The notes under the pieces: model-generated
The model's input: only the letters and a program-made list of their open reading frames with translations
Database searches by the model: none
What the model was told of the DNA's origin: nothing
Assembly: GCA_026770585.1 (NCBI GenBank)
Contig: MU647550.1
Coordinates: 48,629-62,734 of the forward strand
DNA length: 14,106 nt
Reading direction: 5' to 3'
DNA from: Baffinella frigidus
Taxonomy: Eukaryota > Cryptophyceae > Cryptomonadales > Baffinellaceae
Made by a program: the position numbers and the translations under genes
Shown: positions 1 to 6,383 of the stretch, piece after piece
How positions within the stretch are numbered: the stretch's first letter is position 1
Layout of the letters: each line of letters opens with the position of its first letter

Positions 1-512
1 CCCCCCCCTTCACCACCTCCCCTCCCGCTTTTTCCTTTTCCTCCCCCCCCGCCTTCTTCCCTCCCTTCTTCCCCCCCGTCGCCCCCGCGCCTCCCCCCTC
101 CTCCTCCGCCCCCCCCCCCGCGAGAACGACCGGCGCCGGCTCATCCTCCCTGAGCATCATAGGGTGCGGGTGCGGCAGATGCGGGTGCGCGAGAAGATCC
201 CCAACATCGTTGGTCCCCAGCCACGCCTGCCGCAGCGTGGCTGGCCCAGCTGCCTCCTCACCACCGGGAACACCCTTCTTCGTTCCTTTGCCCGGGGTGC
301 CCGGGGTGCCGGGGGGGGCTGGGGAGGGGGGGGGTGCGACGTCGGAGGTGGCGTTGACACCCTTTTTCTTTCCTTTCCCAGGGGTGCCACGGGCGCCGGG
401 GGTCCCCGGGGAGGGATCGACGTCGGAGGGGGAGGGGGAGACGTCGGTGGCGTTGTAGAGGCGGGCGAACCACGGGAGGGAGAGGTATGTGGCGAGCACC
501 TGGTCCTCGTAC
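1..512 (-). CDS. Unrecognised minus-strand gene, candidate last visible exon (partial)
   Basis: The frame stays open on the minus strand from a 3' splice site (AG at 514-513, preceded by a pyrimidine-poor tract) to the left window edge, about 170 codons. It opens with YEDQVLATYLSLPWFARLYN, a compact, hydrophobic, globular-looking stretch. It then enters a Pro/Gly/Lys-rich linker holding two copies of a GTPGKGxKKGV unit, returns to ordered sequence (QAWLGTNDVGDLLAHPH, then MMLREDEPAPVVLAG), and ends in Gly/Glu/Lys low complexity. The first base, G at 512, completes a codon left by the upstream exon (phase 2), and this matches the donors at 2080 and at 1579. Third positions are almost all G or C, as in the other coding islands. 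The overlapping open frames on both strands are GC-driven shadows: they lack both the splice-compatible start and the ordered segments. I do not recognise the family. The homopolymer C runs make frame errors possible near 1-130. Confidence 0.55.
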
Positions 513-1040
513 CTGCTCCCACCAAAACATAGGATCAGGTTAATAGTGAGAGGGTCTGGTTTTAGATTCGTAAAGTGGCTCGTTCTGGTAGAAATAATAA
601 AACTAAAGGGGCTACACGTAGCGGTAGTGTGGCTGGAGAGACGTGTGTCCCGACACGCGCGCACTCTTCCTCCCTCCCATCGCTGGGTGGGCCCCGGCCA
701 CGGTATCCACCCCACTGCCTCCCGCCCACTACTCACGCACTCACCCACTCCCTGCCTGACCGCGCTGAATAACAATGCCCCACTCACGGCCCGCAACGAC
801 TGCCTGCCTGATTGACTGGCTGGGAGATCGCGGCGAGTGGCAGCGCCCCACTGACGGCCTGCCCGCAACTACTGAGTGAGTGAGTGAGTGAGTGGGTGGC
901 TGACGCACAGACTCACTGACCCACTGACGGACTCAGCGATTCTAGGACGCACCACGATGATGGAGGCAATTTTTGAGGGCAGCGCAACCCCCCAAGGTAC
1001 CTCTGCGCTGACAAAGGGGCCAAGTGGGAAAACCCTCTCT

Positions 1041-1235
1041 AGCCTGTGAATGCTTTCGAATCAGGGATGTTCAGGGTTGTTCAGGGATGTTTCTCGGAAG
1101 ATGGTTTTGAATGCAGGGCAGAGGGAGGGGCAGGAGCAGGGTCTAGCCTGTCAATGCATTCGAATCAGGGATGTTTCTCGCAGGATGAGTTTTGAGGGGG
1201 GGCAGGAGGAGGGGCAGGAGGAGGGTTCGGGATGA
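1041..1235 (+). repeat. Tandem duplication, unit about 105 bases
   Basis: Two diverged units begin near 1041 and 1144. Both open with a TAGCCTGT core, continue through TTCGAATCAGGGATGTT, and end in GGGGCAGGAG purine runs. The first unit carries an extra short internal repeat of TTCAGGG(A/T)TGT. The small open frame across it is a by-product of the purine-rich repeat. Confidence 0.6.
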
Positions 1236-1269
1236 GGAGTGGGATGAGGGACGGGAGGAGTGTCTTGTC

Positions 1270-1365
1270 TCTGAGGCGGGCCCGTTTCTTAGGGCGCATA
1301 GACTTTTGTATCACTCAACTCAAGGCTCATGGGCCTCATGTAGGACCTGTATCGAGAGTAATTGA
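1270..1365 (+). repeat. Dispersed repeat R3, copy 1
   Basis: About 95 bases containing GAGGCGGGCCCGTTTCTTAG, GTATCACTCAACTCAAGGCT and ACCTGTATCGAGAGTAAT. They recur as a reverse complement at 11421-11515 with scattered differences. The two copies lie in introns of two different genes about 10 kb apart, so this is a mobile or formerly mobile family. No terminal repeats were resolved. Confidence 0.6.
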
Positions 1366-1462
1366 GAAGAAGTGAGGGGCAGGGGGGGGGGGTTGGATGA
1401 GGGGCGGAATGAGGGGCGGGAGGAGGGTTTGGGATGAGGTGCAGGAGGGAGTTGGAACAGAC

Positions 1463-1555
1463 CCCGGTTAGGTTCTAGGGCACTGGATAAGATTCTAGTA
1501 CACATCGTTGAGATGGACTGTATCCGTGAAGCCCCCGGTGGCTGCGTGGCCCGGT
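1463..1555 (+). repeat. Dispersed repeat R1, copy 1
   Basis: About 90 bases with the core GATAAGATTCTAGTACA, then GAGATGGACTGTATCCGTGA and a GGTGGCTGCGTGG end. Related copies lie at 1981-2075 (same strand) and 12545-12640 (opposite strand). The conserved part following TTTAGATGG is free of indels between copies, so it may once have been coding, but none of the copies is open over its full length. Confidence 0.6.
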
Positions 1556-1578
1556 GGCTGCGTGGATGAGGAACAGAC

Positions 1579-1671
1579 CCCTCTCCGAAGGACTGACAGA
1601 GCGGAAGGTAGTCGGGGGTGCGATGAGGATCGTTGACGCTGATGGGAAGCTCGCCTGCACGCTCCTCCTCC
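1579..1671 (-). CDS. Unrecognised minus-strand gene, candidate internal exon
   Basis: A 93-base minus-strand island lies between a 3' splice site (GGCTGGCAG, AG at 1673-1672) and a weak donor (GTCTGT at 1578). The first G completes a codon left in phase 2 by the exon ending at 2080. Thirty codons follow, beginning EEERAGELPISVNDPHRTPD and ending LPLCQSFGE, then two bases that pair with the G at 512. Both junctions therefore keep one frame. Support comes from a partial copy at 1839-1871: over its 11 full codons it differs by three synonymous changes (GAG/GAA, CGT/CGC, CCC/CCA) and one replacement (Gly/Asn). That pattern favours this strand and frame. The family is not recognised. The exon could be skipped, because 2080 to 512 is also phase-compatible. 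Confidence 0.5.
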
Positions 1672-1690
1672 CTGCCAGCCACAGCCACAC

Positions 1691-1840
1691 AGCGGGTTAC
1701 GAAGGGATTTTCGGGCTCTGAGAGCCCGAGTTTCCGTTACCTTATCCGTAGGAACCCCCCCTATGTCCCTACGGATTGCCTACCGTAGGGTCCTAGGTCT
1801 TATCGCTGAAGGGTGGTTCGAAATCCCTTCGGAGTCCGCT
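1691..1840 (+). mobile_element. Foldback element, family B, copy 1
   Basis: A 150-base element with terminal inverted repeats at 1691-1713 and 1819-1840 (AGCGGGTTACGAAGGGATTT against the complement of AAATCCCTTCGGAGTCCGCT). Inside are an inner hairpin (CTCGGGCTCTGAGAGCCCGAG-like, about 1713-1730) and the module CTACGGATTGCCTACCGTAG, which is shared with family A and the 13450 hairpin. It has no coding capacity, so it is a MITE-like non-autonomous element. It is bracketed by two copies of a 48-base exon edge (1639-1686 and 1839-1886). Confidence 0.75.
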
Positions 1841-1886
1841 GATTGGAAGCTCGTTTGCGCGCTCTTCCTCCCTGCCAGCCACACGC
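1839..1886 (-). pseudogene. Partial duplicate of the 1579-1671 exon edge (splice acceptor plus 11 codons)
   Basis: This repeats 1639-1686 at an offset of exactly 200 bases. It contains the GGCTGGCAG acceptor (AG at 1873-1872) and the exon start on the minus strand, reading EEERANELPIS, and then runs directly into the end of foldback B1. As an exon it is truncated and has no donor. It can act as a decoy acceptor upstream of the real one in the minus-strand transcript. Confidence 0.6.
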
Positions 1887-1891
1887 CACGT

Positions 1892-1980
1892 CAGAAGAAG
1901 ATGAAGAAGATGAAGAAGAAGAAGCAGAAGAAGAAGAAGAAGAAGAAGAAGAAGAAGAACACGAAGAAGAAGAACAACAA
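1892..1980 (+). repeat. GAA trinucleotide microsatellite
   Basis: Imperfect (GAA)n with GAT, CAG and AAC interruptions. It gives poly-Lys or poly-Ser shadow frames on the two strands, which I do not treat as proteins. Confidence 0.9.
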
Positions 1981-2075
1981 CAAATTCCGGTTGGAATCCA
2001 GGGCAATGGATAAGATTCTAGTACAAACCGTTTAGATGGCCTGCATCCGTGAAGACCTCGGTGGCTGCTAAGTGG
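1981..2075 (+). repeat. Dispersed repeat R1, copy 2
   Basis: This matches copy 1 through TGGATAAGATTCTAGTAC, AGATGGCCTGCATCCGTGAA and GGTGGCTGCTAAGTGG. It ends within a few bases of the donor at 2079, so the repeat sits immediately inside the intron of the minus-strand gene. Confidence 0.65.
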
Positions 2076-2079
2076 ATAC

Positions 2080-2393
2080 CTGGCCGCGACCAGCCCCGCG
2101 CACTTTTTCCGGAAGTCCGCAGCGCCGCCCTGATGGCGCAGCGAGAACGGGAACCGCCCCTCCCGCATGCTCGCCGCGACGTCCGCGCCCCCTGAAAGAC
2201 GCTGCACCCCACCCCACCCCCCCGCGCCCCTCCGCTGCAGCGTCGGCGGTCCCCGCAGGAGCGGCGAGGCCGGAGGTCCCCGCAGGATTGGAGAGGCCGA
2301 TCCGTGCAGGAGCGAGCAGCCGGCGCTCCCCCACACGCGGCCTGCGGCGCAGCCACCCCCGCGGAGCCGGCGGAGCGTCTCGGGGACGGTTGC
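2080..2393 (-). CDS. Unrecognised minus-strand gene, candidate exon (distal part best supported)
   Basis: On the minus strand the frame is open from a possible acceptor (AG at 2395-2394, preceded by a branch-like GTTAAAT) to a donor GTATCC at 2079. That is 104 codons plus two bases. The best part is 2080-2191, which reads GADVAASMREGRFPFSLRHQ and then GGAADFRKKCAGLVAAR, a typical folded-domain composition. It joins R-YEDQV at 512, or R-EEERA at 1671, in phase. The proximal part (2192-2393) starts TVPETLRRLRG and then turns Gly/Arg/Pro-rich, with a 9-residue tandem repeat around ILRGPPAS. An alternative acceptor (CTTTCAG, AG at 2193-2192) would drop that part. The phase-0 start at 2393 matches the donor at 3567. 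No family is recognised. Confidence 0.5.
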
Positions 2394-2502
2394 CTGTGTC
2401 GATTTAACGAGAGGGGGTCAGTGCGGTGGACGATGGCTGTGCCTGCCCAGGAGCACCCACGATCACCCACATCAACACCCACGATCAACCACATCAACGT
2501 TA

Positions 2503-2664
2503 ATAGGGTAACTGACCAAAAATGGGGTAGTTAGGCCTACGGGGTTGCCTAGGACCTCCTACCGTAGGCCGAGACTTGTTGGTCCTGGGATCCCTCGGCC
2601 TACGGTAGGAGGTCCTAGGCAATGCCGTATGCCTAACTACCCCATTTTCAGGCCGTTAGCCTAT
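2503..2664 (+). mobile_element. Foldback element, family A, copy A1
   Basis: A 162-base, nearly complete hairpin. The left arm has ATAGGGTAAC, GGGGTAGTTAGGCCTACGG and AGGACCTCCTACCGTAGGC; the right arm is its complement, ending GTTAGCCTAT. The loop is about 20 bases. The direct repeat CAACGT occurs at 2495-2500 and 2665-2670 and may be a target duplication, with two extra bases on the left. There is no coding capacity. Confidence 0.8.
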
Positions 2665-2670
2665 CAACGT

Positions 2671-2757
2671 GCCTGCTCCGGTTCGGGATGCCAGGTGGTG
2701 CGTCAGCCCGGCTTTCCGTTGAGACTGGGAGGGCACTCAGATAGTCTAGCCGTCTCG
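2671..2757 (+). repeat. Direct repeat flanking hairpin 2830-2935, copy 1
   Basis: It shares CGGTTCGGGATGCCAGG-type sequence, GTTGAGACTGGG and TAGTCTAGCC with 2935-3010. The offset is about 264 bases and the copies are diverged. No convincing reading frame was seen on either strand. Confidence 0.6.
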
Positions 2758-2829
2758 GGGATTGTAGCCAGCGCCGTGTCGGCATGCCAGGCGGTCAGCC
2801 CACCACCAACACTCACGACTCGGGCAAAT

Positions 2830-2935
2830 CGACGGTTTTCGATTCCCCGGTTTCAAGGGGAATTGGAGCCGTTGAAGTCGGATTCCGACTTCAACCTCCT
2901 TGAAATCCCAAATCAAAAACCGTTGCCTGCCCCGG
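2830..2935 (+). mobile_element. Loopless foldback hairpin
   Basis: The centre is GAAGTCGGATTCCGACTTC, and the arms continue outward through TTTCAAGG, GATT and ACGGTTTT (left) and their complements (right). The left arm has about 11 extra bases. It is bracketed by the direct repeats 2671-2757 and 2935-3010. Confidence 0.7.
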
Positions 2936-3010
2936 TTGCGGATGCCAGGCGCGGGGTGCGCCCAGATTTTTGTTGAGACTGGGGGGGGGCTTGGATGGTC
3001 TAGCCCGAGG
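2935..3010 (+). repeat. Direct repeat flanking hairpin 2830-2935, copy 2
   Basis: Second copy of the 2671-2757 sequence, beginning at the last base of the hairpin arm. It includes a short G run where copy 1 has GGGAGGGCAC. Confidence 0.6.
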
Positions 3011-3060
3011 TTGGATATGGGAGTGCTGAGAAAGGGGTGGATGTTTGGCGGAAGCTCGGG

Positions 3061-3433
3061 AGTTGTGAGAGGAGGGGGACGTGAGAGAGACGGCGGCGTA
3101 AGAGCGAGGGCGTGTGAGAGGGAGGGGAGGGGGGGTGAGAGAGGGGCATGCGAGAGAGGGGGGGCAAGCGAGAGAGAGAGAGAGGTGCATGAGAGAGAAA
3201 GGTGCATGTAAAATGGGGCGGGTGTGTAAGAGAGAGAGCGGTGCATGTGAAAGAGGGGTACGTGTGTGTGGGTGTGGGTGAGAGAGAGAGAGCGAGAGAG
3301 AGAGAGAGCGAGAGAAAGAGAGAGAGAGCGAGAGCGAGAGAGAGAGAGAGAGCGATCGAGAGAGAGAGAGAGAGAGAGGGAGAATGAGAGACAGAGAGAG
3401 AAAAACAGAGAGCGCGCGAGCGAGCGAGCGAGC

Positions 3434-3469
<36 letters not shown>

Positions 3470-3506
3470 CAGAACGACAGAGAGCGCGCGAGCGAGTAAG
3501 AGAGGG

Positions 3507-3555
<49 letters not shown>

Positions 3556-3556
3556 A
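3061..3556 (+). repeat. GA-rich microsatellite block
   Basis: Long runs of GA with GAGC and AGCG interruptions, grading on the left into purine-rich GTGAGAGAGG sequence. The Arg/Glu-rich (plus) and Ser/Leu/Arg-rich (minus) frames that span it are repeat translations, not genes. Confidence 0.9.
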
Positions 3557-3566
3557 GGGGGCGCAC

Positions 3567-3608
3567 CTTTCGGCCAGCCGGGTCGATGCCCTGCTCGCGG
3601 AGTTGCGC
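3567..3608 (-). CDS. Unrecognised minus-strand gene, candidate 14-codon exon
   Basis: On the minus strand, an acceptor (GGCTGGCAG, AG at 3610-3609) is followed by AQLREQGIDPAGRK and a donor GTGCGC at 3566. Both ends are phase 0, compatible with the acceptor before 2393. The acceptor context and part of the exon are duplicated at 3780-3806 (AQLIEQGGR), an offset of 198 bases. The other genes here show the same exon-edge copying. With only 14 codons, the frame choice rests on composition and phase, and a second frame is also open. Confidence 0.35.
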
Positions 3609-3659
3609 CTGCCAGCCGAGCCATCAACGTCAGAGGGTGCGGTGCTGCGGGCAGGTCTG

Positions 3660-3699
<40 letters not shown>

Positions 3700-3776
3700 T
3701 ATCTAACTCCCTCCCTCTCTCTCTCTCCCCCCCCCCCTTCTCTCCCCCTCTCTCTCCCTCCCACCCTCTCTCTCTC
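3660..3776 (+). repeat. CT microsatellite block 1
   Basis: (CT)n with TTTCT, CCCTC and a C10-type run. Its orientation is opposite to the GA block to its left. Together with the next block it surrounds the two exon-edge copies at 3567-3608 and 3780-3806. Confidence 0.9.
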
Positions 3777-3779
3777 TGG

Positions 3780-3806
3780 CCGACCGCCCTGCTCGATGAG
3801 TTGCGC
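3780..3806 (-). pseudogene. Partial duplicate of the 3567-3608 exon edge
   Basis: The minus-strand acceptor (AG at 3808-3807) and nine codons match the 3608 exon start. The flanking upstream sequence is also shared (3587-3636 against 3786-3838 on the plus strand). The copy then runs into CT repeat without a donor. Confidence 0.45.
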
Positions 3807-3840
3807 CTGCCAGCCGTGCCAGCCAACACCGTCAGAGACT

Positions 3841-3842
3841 GC

Positions 3843-3888
<46 letters not shown>
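3841..3888 (+). repeat. CT microsatellite block 2
   Basis: Nearly pure (CT)n of about 45 bases, followed by a short unique stretch (3889-3975) in which I see no feature. Confidence 0.9.
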
Positions 3889-3890
<2 letters not shown>

Positions 3891-3969
3891 AGTGTGTCCG
3901 CTAGCCAGCCGCATCCACTTCCGGCACGCCACGTTTCCGTCTGGAAAATTAGCAGGGCCGCGCGCAGGA

Positions 3970-4119
3970 GCAATCTCAGAGACTCACACAGAGAGAGGGA
4001 GAGCGAGCGTGCGAGCGAGCGAGCGAGCGAGAGAGAGAGAGAGAGAGCGCGCGCGAGCGAGCGAGCGAGAGAGAGAGAGAGAGAGAGCGCGCGCGAGCGA
4101 GAGAGAGAGAGCGAGAGAG

Positions 4120-4157
<38 letters not shown>

Positions 4158-4490
4158 CGCGCGCGCTCGCGAGCTAGAGGCAGGCCTGCCCGTAGCGAGA
4201 TCAATAGGATACCGGACTGAAAACCGGGTAGTTAAGCCTATGGGATTGAATACGGTAGGCCGTAGCCCCCCTAGGACCTGGGTTTGCGTAGGAGTCCCCC
4301 TAGCTCCTACGGCCTACCGTAGTCAACACCGTAGGCCTAACTACCCGGCTGTCATTCCGTTACCCTATTAATCTCACTACGGGCAGGCCTGCCTCTAGCT
4401 CGCGAGGGCGCGCGCTCTCTCTCTCTCTCTCGATCGCTCTCTCTCTTGCTCTCTCTCGATCGCTCTCCCTTTCTCTGTGTGAGTCTCTCT
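3970..4490 (+). repeat. Large palindrome centred on foldback A2
   Basis: Arms extend far beyond the A2 element. On the left are GAGACTCACACAGAG, GGGAGAGCGA, GA/GAGC repeat, CTCGCGAGCTAGAGGCAGGC and CTGCCCGTAGCGAGAT. On the right are the complements of each in reverse order, through TCTGTGTGAGTCTC near 4475-4490. Total span is about 520 bases. The inner unique arms (about 4155-4203 and 4369-4415) differ by only a few bases. Both microsatellite arms differ in repeat number. Confidence 0.75.
4204..4368 (+). mobile_element. Foldback element, family A, copy A2
   Basis: A 165-base hairpin homologous to A1 and A3. It has AACCGGGTAGTTAAGCCTA on the left and TAGGCCTAACTACCCGG on the right, ends ATAGG and CCTAT, and carries the central module CCTACGGCCTACCGTAG. 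Unlike A1, its flanks continue as inverted repeat, so no target duplication can be read. Confidence 0.8.
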
Positions 4491-4555
4491 CTCTCTCTCT
4501 CTCTCGCTCGCTCGCTCGCTCGCTCTGTAACTCACTCTGTCTCTCTCTCTCACAC
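4411..4555 (+). repeat. CT microsatellite block 3 (right palindrome arm and beyond)
   Basis: (CT)n with CGATCG and GCTCGCTCG interruptions. It is the mirror of the GA block at 3984-4156. Confidence 0.9.
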
Positions 4556-4559
4556 ACGC

Positions 4560-4610
4560 TCTCCCGGGCCGTGCAGTCAAGGGTCGCAAGAGCAAGAGTG
4601 ACCGCGGCAT
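4560..4610 (-). CDS. Possible first exon of the left minus-strand gene (weak)
   Basis: In a short unique island (4561-4680) between repeats, the minus strand has an ATG at 4610 followed by PRSLLLLRPLTARPGR, which resembles an organelle or secretory leader. A GC-type donor (GCGTGTG) at 4559 would leave phase 0, matching the acceptor before 3608. However, the plus strand of the same island reads KGRKSKSDRGMVQSTVQER from a possible CAG acceptor and looks equally protein-like. It is listed only because it would complete the minus-strand gene. Confidence 0.2.
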
Positions 4611-4687
4611 GGTACAGAGCACCGTGCAAGAGAGGGCGGGGCGAACGAGCAAGCAACCTCGCTGAGCACACGCAACCTCATCTCGGC

Positions 4688-4756
4688 TCAACCTCCTATT
4701 GAAAAGGAACTGAATCGGAAGATGACTGAACCAGTTCCTTTTCAATAGGAGGTTGA
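4688..4756 (+). repeat. Perfect 24-base inverted repeat
   Basis: TCAACCTCCTATTGAAAAGG and four more bases at 4688-4711 are exactly complementary to 4733-4756, with a 21-base spacer. The spacer is related in reverse to GATTCAGTTATCTTTCGAGA at 4831-4850 and to a similar stretch at 5821-5845. These are therefore fragments of one repeat family. Confidence 0.8.
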
Positions 4757-5019
4757 ATAGAAGAAATTAGTAAGGGCATAGGAAATTTAAGTAGGCCTCC
4801 TAATCAAATGGAACCACCCATTAGGGAACTGATTCAGTTATCTTTCGAGATGAAATCTCGCCACGAGCAAGCAGCCTCGCTAGCCACGGGGGGGGCACGG
4901 GGCGAGAGAGTAGAAAGAGTACGTAGCATCGCTAGCCACGTGGGGGCACGTCGACTAAATCCCACCAGCGGATTTTGCTCACGTGGCCATCCTCACTCGG
5001 CGGGAGAGTACCGGGGTAG

Positions 5020-5110
5020 GCAGGAGCTTGTCGACATCGCCGCCCAGGATGTGCGTCCCGAACACCCGTATCTGTCCCCGCCAAACCACGAGAAGAAAAT
5101 GTTACGAGAC
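5020..5110 (+). repeat. Direct repeat pair, copy 1
   Basis: About 85 bases from TCGACATCGCCGC through CCGCCAAACCACGAGAAG recur at 5200-5290, an offset of 180. Between them, indel-free, are GTGCG(T)-CCGAACACCCG and CTGTCCCCGCCAAACC. Both strands are open across each copy (plus SPPNHEK, minus SRGLAGT), and the differences are mainly replacements in either frame. I therefore do not call a gene. Confidence 0.7.
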
Positions 5111-5199
5111 CAACACTGTCCGGAACGCATGGCACACGACATGTTCTCATGTTTATCCGGACTCGCCCTGTAGGCTTGCTATTCGCCCTTTTGTACTTG

Positions 5200-5290
5200 G
5201 TAGCAGGTTTTCGACATCGCCGCTCAGAGTGTGCGTTCCGAACACCCGTTTCTGTCCCCGCCAAACCACGAGAAGGACATGTTACTCTCC
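5200..5290 (+). repeat. Direct repeat pair, copy 2
   Basis: Second copy of 5020-5110, with TCGACATCGCCGC at 5211. It is preceded at 5178-5200 by a fragment (CTATTCGCCCTTTTGTACTT) that matches the interior of the 6272-6383 element. A relict of that family thus lies between the two copies. Confidence 0.65.
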
Positions 5291-5492
5291 AACACTCGGG
5301 ACGATCCAGCTCCACCGCTATCGAGGCAACTCGGGGTTCATTCAAAAGCCAGGACCGGAAATCCGGTCCCAGCTTTTTCATTTCAAAAGTCCATTTCCCT
5401 TGGAATGCAGGTGAGAGTTTTTAACATCCTTTAGAACTGAATCACGTCCTCGCTCGGCAGCGGATACCAGGAGGCAGTGGTGAGAAAGAGAT

Positions 5493-5613
5493 CTAGCTGT
5501 GCCTGAGTTTATTCTGGCTCGCCCTTCAAACTATTTAACAGCAGAAATTCAGTACAAGAAAGGCGAATAGAAGGCCTTAGGGCGAGCCAGAATTAAAACT
5601 CAGGCAGAGCTAG
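5493..5613 (+). mobile_element. MITE family F, copy F1
   Basis: A 121-base element starting CTAGCTGTGCCTGAGTTTAT and ending with the complement (AAAACTCAGGCAGAGCTAG). The arms extend through CTGGCTCGCCCT and AGGGCGAGCCAG. It is flanked by GAGAT at 5488-5492 and 5614-5618, a plausible 5-base target duplication. It has no coding capacity. Confidence 0.75.
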
Positions 5614-5661
5614 GAGATGGGTGCGTAGCCGTTTACTATGCCCTAACTGGCCACACCCTAA

Positions 5662-5677
5662 CCGGAAGCGCTTCCGG
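5662..5677 (+). repeat. 16-base perfect palindrome
   Basis: CCGGAAGCGCTTCCGG lies in the interval between the two direct repeats at 5631-5648 and 5766-5783. Confidence 0.85.
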
Positions 5678-5717
5678 CGCCATGTTCCGAGACCAAGTTC
5701 ATCTCGAAAGATACCTG

Positions 5718-5764
5718 AATCAGGTCCTTAATTAGCGGTTCTCATTTAATTAGGACGCCTGATT
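5718..5764 (+). repeat. Hairpin bracketed by direct repeats
   Basis: AATCAGGTCCTTAATTA pairs with TAATTAGGACGCCTGATT across a 12-base loop, with one small bulge. GTTTACTATGCCCTAACT occurs exactly at 5631-5648 and 5766-5783, the right copy touching the hairpin. Confidence 0.7.
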
Positions 5765-5988
5765 AAGTTTACTATGCCCTAACTAATTTCTCCTTTTCAA
5801 ATTTATATCGCAAAGGAAGTGATCCAGTTATCTTCCGAGATGAAGGTAGTGTTCCCTAAGAGGGGCCGTGCTTTCGCCCGTGGCGCCACCCATCAACAAT
5901 TCCCCATGCTGAACCGTCCGGAACCCATGGCACACGACCAGGGTGGTTCCGCCAATTTCGTACCTGAATGTCCCTTCAATCGTCGGGG

Positions 5989-6013
5989 TTGACTTGACGG
6001 AAAGTCAAGTCAA
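5989..6013 (+). repeat. Short perfect hairpin beside element E
   Basis: TTGACTTGAC, loop GGAAA, GTCAAGTCAA. The same TTGACTTGACG word starts the neighbouring element at about 6030. Confidence 0.85.
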
Positions 6014-6034
6014 TTGGAAAGGTCTGGAATTGAC

Positions 6035-6255
6035 TTGACGTAGAGCGGGTCTCTCATTAGTTGACACCTTTTTCGGTCGAAAAGCAAATTAGTTTTGAAC
6101 AAAATTAGTCAACTTGTGTAGTAAATTTCATTGAAATGAGCATTCTTTTTTTCTCGCAATGAAATTTACTACACAAGTTGACTCATTTTGTTCACCATTA
6201 ATTTGCTTTTCGACCGGAAAAGGTGTCAACTAATGAGAGACCCGCTCTACGTCAA
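6035..6255 (+). mobile_element. AT-rich MITE with about 95-base terminal inverted repeats (E)
   Basis: Ends are TTGACGTAGAGCGGGTCTCT and its complement, and the first 38 or so bases of each arm match perfectly. The arms continue through CAAATTA, GTCAACTTGTGTAGTAAATT and TTTCATTG to a loop of about 25 bases with a T8 run. The element is much more AT-rich than its surroundings. A 9-base direct repeat TCAATCGTC lies at 5976-5984 and 6252-6260. Long arms and a 9-base duplication are typical of Mutator-like MITEs, but the left repeat is offset from the arm, so the class is only a suggestion. Confidence 0.75.
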
Positions 6256-6271
6256 TCGTCCACGACATGTC

Positions 6272-6383
6272 CTAGCTCTGTCTGAGTTTTATCCTGCCTC
6301 GTCCTATATTCGCCTTTTTGTACTGGCGTTCTGCTCTTAATTGCTTTCAAGGAAGAGCCAGAAAAAAATTCAGGCAGAGCTAG
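6272..6383 (+). mobile_element. MITE family F, copy F2
   Basis: Homologous to F1: it starts CTAGCTCTGTCTGAGTTTTA and ends TTCAGGCAGAGCTAG. The interior includes TATTCGCCTTTTTGTACTGG. The flanking bases ATGTC (left) and ATGTT (right) fit a 5-base target duplication with one later change. Confidence 0.7.

Larger units (their letters stand above)
513..1578 (-). other. Inferred intron of the left minus-strand gene
   Basis: This 1,066-base stretch separates the exons ending at 1579 and starting at 512. It has a GTCTGT donor at 1578 and an AG acceptor at 513-514. It holds TGAC/GAGT-rich low complexity (about 700-930, including a GTGA tandem run at 873-896), a roughly 105-base tandem duplication (1041-1235), purine-rich G/GA sequence (1370-1455), and one copy each of dispersed repeats R1 and R3. 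No coding island is visible inside it. Confidence 0.4.

Noticed and set aside
1811-1830. GGTTCGAAATC resembling a tRNA B box
   Set aside because: It is the right terminal repeat of foldback B. There is no A box, acceptor stem or anticodon arm, and copy 2 has TTATTCGAAATC instead.
1800-1980. Poly-Ser/poly-Lys frames over the GAA tract
   Set aside because: Trinucleotide microsatellite. The neighbouring real coding signal ends at the donor at 2079.
2891-4220. Long Arg/Glu- and Ser/Leu-rich open frames (up to 437 codons) on both strands
   Set aside because: They are translations of GA/CT dinucleotide repeats, which lack stop codons in every frame, and they have no folded-domain sequence.
4808-5173. 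121-codon plus-strand frame
   Set aside because: It is assembled from repeat fragments and one copy of the 5020/5200 duplication. The minus strand is equally open, and copy differences are mostly replacements in either frame.
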